Assembly: GCA_003194525.1 (NCBI GenBank)
Contig: NBIV01000160.1
Location: forward strand, 62,001-126,000
Length of the DNA stretch: 64,000 nt
Reading direction: 5' to 3'
Origin: Gracilariopsis chorda
Lineage: Eukaryota; Rhodophyta; Florideophyceae; Gracilariales; Gracilariaceae
This document shows, in pieces, positions 57,117-64,000 of this stretch. Numbering within the stretch: position 1 is the stretch's first letter; the number at the start of each line of letters is the position of its first letter. The notes below the pieces were generated by a model that was given only the letters and a program-made list of their open reading frames with translations, was not told where the DNA came from and did not search any database. The translations under genes and the position numbers were made by a program.

Positions 57117-58139
57117 TTAAACTTCTATCACCTGAAGTTTCAGTAACCATTCCAGGAGTTCTTCATAATTTTCATTCTTCAGTATAATCACGATTTTCTG
57201 ATTTCGGCACTGCCATCGAGGGACAGAATCCAAAAAAGTTGAGCAAGATTCCGGGCCGCAATATTGCTGGGCAAAATCAAGGGCAATACTGTTGAAAAAG
57301 TAACAGACCCTGATATTCCACCAGCAGAAAGTGACATCAAATCAGGGTTAATTTTGAAGGCCCCTGCCTTTCCAAGTCAATCCCCATAGATATCGATGTA
57401 CTGAAAACAGGCCGCTGGCTGCACCTGCACCAACGTGAGGGGTTAAAAGTTTTCGCACCGGTCAATGAGGTATTGCTGGAGGCGGGCAACAATTTCCGAT
57501 TTTTCGTGGTACCGTTCCAGGATGTCCAGGAGTTGGGAGCGAAAATCCTTCAAAAATCGCACATTGGGGTTTTAAAGTAGATTCAGGCCCCTAGCGACAA
57601 ATTCAGCATCGCGCAAAATCAGACGCAGACGATGTAAACGCAAGCGGTTTTGGCGAAATGTGGACGATTTTATTTTTCCAGAAACGGCCAAATATAACGG
57701 AAATAGTTCACGTCGATCTACAACTATAAACTACTACTACTGAAACTTGTTCTACGATAAGTTGCCATAAAAATGAAAGTCTACTCTAACTCTTTCTCAC
57801 CCGCTCCACCTTTTGTTTGGGAGCGTGGCTTCTAGGTGCGCTTCATTGCAAATTTGGCGGCTCTAAAATGCTTATACCAGCGCAGCTGGGTGTCTTGAAT
57901 ATGCTTGCAGTGAGTATTGGAAGTTTCCTCCAAGTGGCCATCACCCTGCCAGCTACGGTGATCCATGGCAATTTCGATGGCGTAAAGTCGGCGCGCTATC
58001 AGCTCGACCTCAGAAATGTTTTTCATTCATGCGAAAACCTCATTTTGAAGGAGTAAATCCAACGCTTGCGCTATCGATGCAGCTTCCCGGGTATAATGGG
58101 CTTTATTACTAAGCACGTGCTTCTGCAAATGCTGAGATT
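57117..58139. other. No recognisable gene
   Basis: Short frames only, such as 57817-58056 (79 codons), without known motif. Confidence 0.4.
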
Positions 58140-59047
58140 CTACCGTGAACGATCCATAAACAGAACCCAGTATCGTGAAAGGGTACCTGCAACTACTTCT
58201 TTTCCCTTCACCCTCAACCTTATTCCAGTGAGACGAAAATGACGAATCTCTTCTTCATCAACTTCCCACTCACTCTCGCTTTCTTCCTCCCTCCTCTTCT
58301 TACGATTTTTCCCACGGCGTCTAGGTACTATTAAATTGAGTTCATCACTATCTGCGCTAGTGCTCGACAAGGATGAGTCACTGTCTCTAAGTTTTGAAGT
58401 GCCCTTCTACCAGCCCGATTACGTGATTTAAGCATGCCTATTACGTCTTCTGGCATTTCTTCCTTCTCCCTCCTATTGGTAATCTCAACCAGAACCGCCA
58501 CGGTGGCAACAACCTGTTCTACTTTCGCTGCAAGCTCAGCTGAAGAGGGGGCTGCGTCGCTACTTTTTCTGGCTTTCGAAGAGCTGGTCCTAACTGCCTC
58601 CTCACCATCTAAAATGTCCGGATCTATTCGAGATTTCTTAATCTCTTTTGGCTTCTTGGATGAACTGTATTTGATTTTGTATACCGGCGTTATTTTAGAA
58701 CTTTAGTCTGCACGACGCTAACCTGGAACCATCATCTCATCCTCCAAATCAAGTTCTAGAGACGGATAGCTTCCAGTCTCAAGCTCGGTTGCGACGAGCG
58801 AAGCCGTTATTGGTTCTGGACGCACCCATGTCCAGTCTAACTCAAGGCATTTTGCTGCGAGCCGCTCGATTGCATTGCTGAAGCTACTTCTAGCTAGCTT
58901 CGGAAGCTTTGCGAAATTGACCTGCTTTAAAAAATAGTCCAGACCCTCTTTATCCGATCTCAAACCTTCACAATGGCGCAGGACCTCGGACAATTTTTCC
59001 TTTGTAGATAATCGATTTTTCATAAAAGCGGTAGACTCATACCACAA
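58140..59047 (-). pseudogene. Unrecognised gene remnant, charged and coiled-coil
   Basis: Minus-strand open pieces at 59047-58718 (MWYESTAFMKNRLSTKEKLSE..., ending ELDLEDEMMVPG), about 58706-58400 (KPKEIKKSRIDPDILDGEE, then AELAAKVEQVVATVAVLVE) and 58370-58140 (an acidic and basic tail, RRRGKNRKKRREEESESEWE). The order suggests one protein of about 280 residues with an N-terminal helical domain, a coiled coil and a charged end, broken by at least one stop and a frame change. I do not recognise the family. A short intron at the first break is possible but would be very short. Confidence 0.4.
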
Positions 59048-61384
59048 TACCTAGTCAGGTTGAACCACTGACAGGCTCCTTTTTGGCTGACAGGGCTGCT
59101 CTCTTACGGTAGGACAGCTAAAAACCCTGCAAGCCGGACTGGCTGCATCTTTGCACTGCCGTCCCTCGTAAAGCCTATTGCGCTATGTCAGAAGACCTAC
59201 ACGAGTTTATAAGCACGCTGCTTGAACCTACTGTGGGACTAATGCTACCCGGGCCCAGCCCAGACGGTTCTTTCTCGCAGGCCTCCTGGGATTGGCATTC
59301 GATCTTTCACGATAATGCCTCCCACAGTCCCCTCATTCAGTTGGACTAGCGGTTAGCGCGCCACAACACCAGCTCACCATTCATTCTAAGCCATTCCGCC
59401 ACGTACTAGAGGTGAATGAAATCCCGGAGCATTGGTTGAGTCCAAAATGGAGTACAGTTCGGCCTCAGTTCATGCGAGAATTCGCCCTAGGGGATGGAAG
59501 AGTACAATTCTCTATCTAAGCTGCAAGCAACTGCGCTAGTGACACAGCAGTTATGAAGCTCTGAGTTTCTATGTAGTATTTGACCGTTCAAATCGTAGTA
59601 CCCATCGTTGAGACATTTAAAAAAAATACACTACATATGGAAAAATCTGTGGCGATGGCATGAAAAACTTCGTTCAAAAACCCTCACCGATCAAGAATTA
59701 AGGGCGAACAAAGTGGTTTCACCCATTCTTGCCACGCTTTAAAATAGTTTTCCTGAAACCCAAGGAACCATCTGCGTCTACAAAATATCGTAGAGACGCT
59801 CATGCTTCTTAAGGGTTGGACTTAGTGCCTTCGGAGCAGAAGCACCTTAGGCAAAAGCCCTATTATCCCCAAAAAAATCAACACACACCTCCTGGCTTGT
59901 CGAGAGGACAAACCTCATGGCGATCTACCATTCAACCAAACTTTATATTTTTTAATAAGATGTGGAGCATTAGAAAAAGTTCTTTCCATCCATTTTCCAG
60001 ACCAGCCTACCGAAGTGGCGATTGTTCCAACGTAGATATGCAGGCGTGTTAGTTTCCTTCATACTCAACCAAACAGGTCAAAAAGTATTTTTTTTTGTCC
60101 AGGAATCCGGAGTATTCACGAACGACACGACAAGAACGTGCTCCTGCAGCGCCAAGACTGAAAACGCATCTATTGCAATTCTCAGCCCCGTAGTAATTTA
60201 TTTACGTAATGCTCACCACCAGATTCATGCTAGGGCACCATGAATATCCGTACTACCGCGTTTGCTTCTGTTAAAATTCTGCATCACACGCACGGCACCA
60301 AACACCCAGGATTCTTTAGGAGTGTTATGATCCAATTTACTCATTCACTTAGAGCAAGGTAGATTAAATAATATAACACCATTCTCCTGCCCAGGAACGC
60401 CCGTCAGGCTGGTCCCGATCAACTCCTTGGTTAAATTCCTGCATCAGTTAGTCGATACGCCTTCCACGGATTTTTGAGCCTATAAAATAGACCCTGTGGG
60501 AGTGACCTACAGGCCAGCAACGCGCTGACGGCCATTTCTCAGCTGATTGTACCATAGGAGAGCGCATCCTCTTCTGGGTAGGAGGGGGCTGATAAATACT
60601 ATGGCCACGACTAGAAAGCAAGGCAGACAACATCTTTGGTTACCCTGAGCGCTACTTCTTGCATGCTCCAACGCCCACGGTTCAACACAAAGCACGTCTG
60701 GGGGGCCACCGGTGCTCATTAATCCTAAAGCTATTGAAGTCAGAATTTTTCAAACCTCAATTCTCGTAGAGCGCCGCGTTTCATACAACCCTCTGCTCTT
60801 TTCCAGGGGTAAGCGTAGGATTAAGTTCGGATATCACTAGCCACAACACTACCCACTAAAACCAAGGCCCGACGGGACAAAAGCAATCGTACGCAGGGAG
60901 TGAGAGAAAATTTATTCGATGCCTAAAAACCGGAAAATCTCCCCGAGAGTACGAAAACTCGATCGGATTGACTGCATCAATCTCTCAGCGCAGTGCCTCT
61001 TCAATCTCACAGTTTTCTGGCGGAGAACCGTTTTTCAACGTGAAAACCAGCTTCCTTCCAGGAGTCAGGGGATTCAACCAAAGCTACTGCACTGACTACA
61101 TCTCCAGAGAACAGCCCAAGAGGCTCGACGGAACGACTTTCAATTTCCCAGATATAATGGCCAAAAAGCCATCTTCAAGCGCTTGGCCCTACTAATTATC
61201 CCTATGAAATTGCACTAGGTCCAAAAACCACTCTAACTTTTTTCAAGCCAACTCTCTATTCTTTGACACATCAATGCACCAATACTTTTCATCAAACAGT
61301 ACCACTTCCGCCGTTTTTCTAACTATTGACAGTTGCTTTGCACGTCAGTAGGCGTCTCTTTATCCGCTCTACTCATAAAAATAC
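59048..61384. other. No recognisable gene
   Basis: 2.3 kb with only short frames on both strands (for example 59816-60052 and 60968-61195). A segment at 59330-59370 (AGTTGGACTAGCGGTTAGCGCGCC) looks faintly like a tRNA 5' half but lacks the rest. Nothing else can be supported. Confidence 0.4.
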
Positions 61385-62066
61385 ATCTTGTTCAACAAGT
61401 TGACATCCCAGTCACCATAACCAAGGTCACCACCGCATCCACTACAGCCATCGACAGTGCGAACACGTGATGTGAGCCATCCTTATCGCCGCCATTAATA
61501 TTGTCACCACCATATTCATTTTCACCACAGCGGCCACTACAGCCGTTGACAATGCATAGCAGTGACCTCAACCATCTTCACTGTAGCTGCTAATGGTACT
61601 GCCGCTAATTCCAACACCGACAACTCTATCACCGTCCACAATTTTGTCACCGTAGACGCCATTTACATATTCGATACCACTCCCACTGGCTACACAGTCG
61701 CTGAGAACCCAGTCGGTGTCATCACCTTTATTGCTACCATCCAAACCAAAGACAAGCCCCCACAGTTTCTTAGATTGTCCAAAAACTACAGCTATAGCAG
61801 CGATCGCCCCCAGCGCTTCTATTTCCGTCATTGCTTTCACTGCCTTCACTTCGATCAATGCAGCGACAATTGACATTTCAGTCACCTTGCGAGCCATCCC
61901 TTCCCCAGCCCCCATGACGGCTTTCTATCCAATAAAAAACGTTATTCTTCCGACCACCCCCAAGACCATACTCAAATCGACCGCCACTGACGCCACTAAA
62001 GCCAACATGACTTCCATTTTCATCACTGCTGATACTGCCTTAATCCTCTCAACGCCACTGATCTGA
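61385..62066 (+). repeat. Degenerate ACC/GCC-rich tandem repeat, tract 2
   Basis: Two aligned units start at 61441 (ACTACAGCCATCGACAGTGC) and 61536 (ACTACAGCCGTTGACAATGC), a 95-bp period. Further, more decayed units run to about 62066. They resemble the tract at 49556-49795. Open frames here (61562-61873 plus, 61568-61915 minus, 61716-62066 plus) are by-products of the stop-poor repeat. Confidence 0.6.
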
Positions 62067-63867
62067 GACAGTTGAAGCAAAGGTAATGGACTGGATAGAA
62101 GACATTGCTCCTAGAGACAAGACAGCTAGTGAAGACAGTCTTAATGCGACAATCATGTGGTTGATACTGCTGGAGAACAGGGAGCAGATATTGAGACGGA
62201 TGCGTTCGTTGTGGGAGACGGAAAGACTGTTGTTGTTGATGGAACTGAAAAGATAGACTTTTCTGGTGATGATTCTCTTGGTGGAGTCAATATGGATACT
62301 GAAGAGGCGGCTTTTGGGAACATTGTTGCTGTGGACGCAGAATGTGGAAAGGAGAGGTAGCGAAAGAGTAATGGGCATCAGAGATCTTTGCTTGAAAGCG
62401 AAAGGTTGCAGGCGTTGGCTGTAATTGGAGCAGGTGGGGCTTTACATGAGCGGGAGGTGAGCAAATGGTTATCAGAAAAAGCGTGGAGCACTGGTGGAAA
62501 AAGTTACAGATGGCATTAACCCTTACCGACCTGGACCAATACATCCTACGCCTTGTAGTAAAAACGCCTTTGAGAAGAATGTACGTTCCAAGTTGGCATG
62601 AAATAGAAGCTGTTTTGGGTTCGGGATAACAGTAGAGTGCTGCCTGAGAGAAAGCTGGTTTGTGCTGGTGTGAAGACATTACAGCCGTACGCAAATATTA
62701 GAAGGCGACAATACACTTTTCTATACGAGAACGTGAACGACAAAGAGCTTATAGATACAATTCTATAGATAGAAGATGGTAAATGTCATGTTACCTGGCT
62801 GAAAAGAGTAAAGTCGAAATTTCTATACACAGGGGGTCAAAGCAAGATAAATTTTGATCATGTTTAGATCTCAGAAGACAGCGATGGTGGTTTTACATTC
62901 GTGACATATGAACTACATGTAACGGACATGTCGAAAAGATCTGGGCATACGTTTGAGTGCTCAAGCATTTTCGGGTTTCTCTGGTACAAGACTTTGTCCA
63001 AAGAGGTAGGCATTCCACGAACGGATGAAAATAATTAGACTAGAACAGCTTCCTCTCGTCCAAAAACGTCTCAAAGCTTTCTGCATTTTCCAGCTTGACT
63101 AAATCTCTCTGATTATAGTGTACCTACTGGCGCAGCACGGTCAGAGCTAGCGGTTCCAGCCCTACTGCATGTCTGCTCGCTGCCAAATGAGGATCCAGAC
63201 ATTATATCATCTACCTTTCCACAGTTGGATTTTTACAGGCGAAGCAGTTTGAACACGGAAGGCCTCGGCCACCCGCAAGAAAGCGGAATTTCTAGCGTTT
63301 CCCAATCTTGTTTCGCCGTCTTTCGTGAGTTCAATACGTGACTGTACGGCAATTCTTGAGCATTGCAGGCGACTAGCTTCGATAACTGGCATTAAATTCC
63401 TTGTAATCATTGAAAACGATAGACGCTTTTAGGCAGTTTTTTTTGAGCTTCGTACCCTCAGGGCCACTGGCCAAGAGAACAGAGAATTGTCCCATTTAGA
63501 TCGATGAAAACTGTGAACCGTTAGAATTTTGCGCAGTTGTGACATAAAGCATTTTGAGTGCTTGGACTCACCTGTACTCGCTACGATGAATGTTTTGCAT
63601 GTTTTGAAACTTAGAAGTCGTCGCACGAAGAAGAAAGAATGTGATCATCATTTAAATGTTCATCTGCAATTATTGACGTCCGTTTGAGGAGCAAGAAGAT
63701 GAAATTCAGTGCGAGGTGAGATCGTTTGGTTTGGTTTGGCACCAAATCGAGTTCAGCCATTTTTGCTATGTTGACTTGGCAGCGTCAGATAGGAGGAACG
63801 AGTGTAGTTTTCTGACTCTGGGGATCTATTCGGCGAGATCCAAAATACTGCCCTATGATTAGTTGCG
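62067..63867. other. No recognisable gene; weak decayed frame on plus strand
   Basis: At 62157-62510 the plus strand reads an acidic stretch (VVDGTEKIDFSGDDSLGG) and then, after a stop, RLQALAVIGAGGALHEREVSKWLSEKAW. This may be a decayed gene of unknown family. The rest up to the dispersed repeat shows nothing. Confidence 0.35.
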
Positions 63868-64000
63868 TTATGACCTTCAGTGGTGCTGGCATATGGCCTC
63901 AACGCTTTGGCACGTGTCTGCTCACTCTGTATTTTTTTAGTGCATACGCATTGCCTCGTCTACATTAATTAAGTCGTGTACTTTGCCCCTTTCCCGAGCG
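63868..64000 (-). repeat. Dispersed repeat, copy 2 (runs off window)
   Basis: The reverse complement matches 49238-49371, including CACGTGCCAAAGCGTTGAGG and CCACTGAAGGTCA blocks. It continues beyond the right edge, so its outer end is unknown. Confidence 0.8.

Noticed and set aside
59330-59400. tRNA-like segment AGTTGGACTAGCGGTTAGCGCGCC
   Set aside because: It resembles a D-arm, but no anticodon arm, T-arm or matching acceptor stem follows at the right distance.
61568-62066. Three overlapping 100-codon frames in the ACC/GCC tract
   Set aside because: Tandem repeats of stop-free triplets keep several frames open. The proteins are low-complexity and differ between strands.
1-64000. CRISPR arrays, bacterial operons or plasmid features
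   Set aside because: No regularly spaced direct repeats with unique spacers, no Shine-Dalgarno-led gene strings, and the host genes are eukaryotic (introns in REV3, targeting peptides).

Overview
The window is nuclear DNA of a eukaryote. Host genes are compact and nearly intron-free, and they sit in a large matrix of decayed and nested transposable elements. A florideophyte red alga (a Chondrus-like genome) is my best guess. It rests on the intron-poor genes, a probable plastid-targeted protein and the mix of chromodomain Ty3/gypsy, PIF/Harbinger, CACTA and MULE elements. Nothing in the sequence proves the species.

Layout. 1-2340: relic of a CACTA (En/Spm) Tnp2-type transposase, plus strand, running off the left edge. 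3090-6600: 5' part of a decayed Ty3/gypsy element, minus strand. 7180-16330: a second decayed Ty3/gypsy element, plus strand, head to head with the first and of the same clade. 16769-18962: MULE transposase relic. 20017-35553: two PIF/Harbinger relics back to back. The first Harbinger transposase is split by a young, nearly whole Ty3/gypsy element (20760-32284, 825-bp LTRs, AGAAG target duplication). Besides gag, pol and a chromodomain, that element carries a long open frame on the opposite strand just inside the 3' LTR.

36362-46965 is the host gene island. It holds a Shewanella-like metallophosphatase (+), a probable plastid protein with ChuX/HutX-like features (-), the DNA polymerase zeta catalytic subunit REV3 in three exons (+), an Rrp17/NOL12 nucleolar protein (-) and an unorthodox aquaporin (-). 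The genes are arranged as convergent and divergent pairs with short intergenic spaces. They do not form one pathway: they cover dephosphorylation, plastid or tetrapyrrole-type chemistry, translesion synthesis, rRNA processing and membrane transport.

46966-64000 is gene-poor. It contains a large decayed plus-strand gene (50657-56085) resembling DUF6589-type mobile-element proteins with a cysteine cluster, a short unrecognised minus-strand gene remnant (58140-59047), shared tandem-repeat tracts, a compact inverted-repeat cluster (57018-57116), and two copies of a dispersed repeat in opposite orientation that bracket the stretch.

The most unusual material is in the gypsy elements. The antisense 595-codon frame has a probable relic at the same place in the second, divergent element. 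All three elements are also dense in very short palindromes, and each element has its own palindrome signature.
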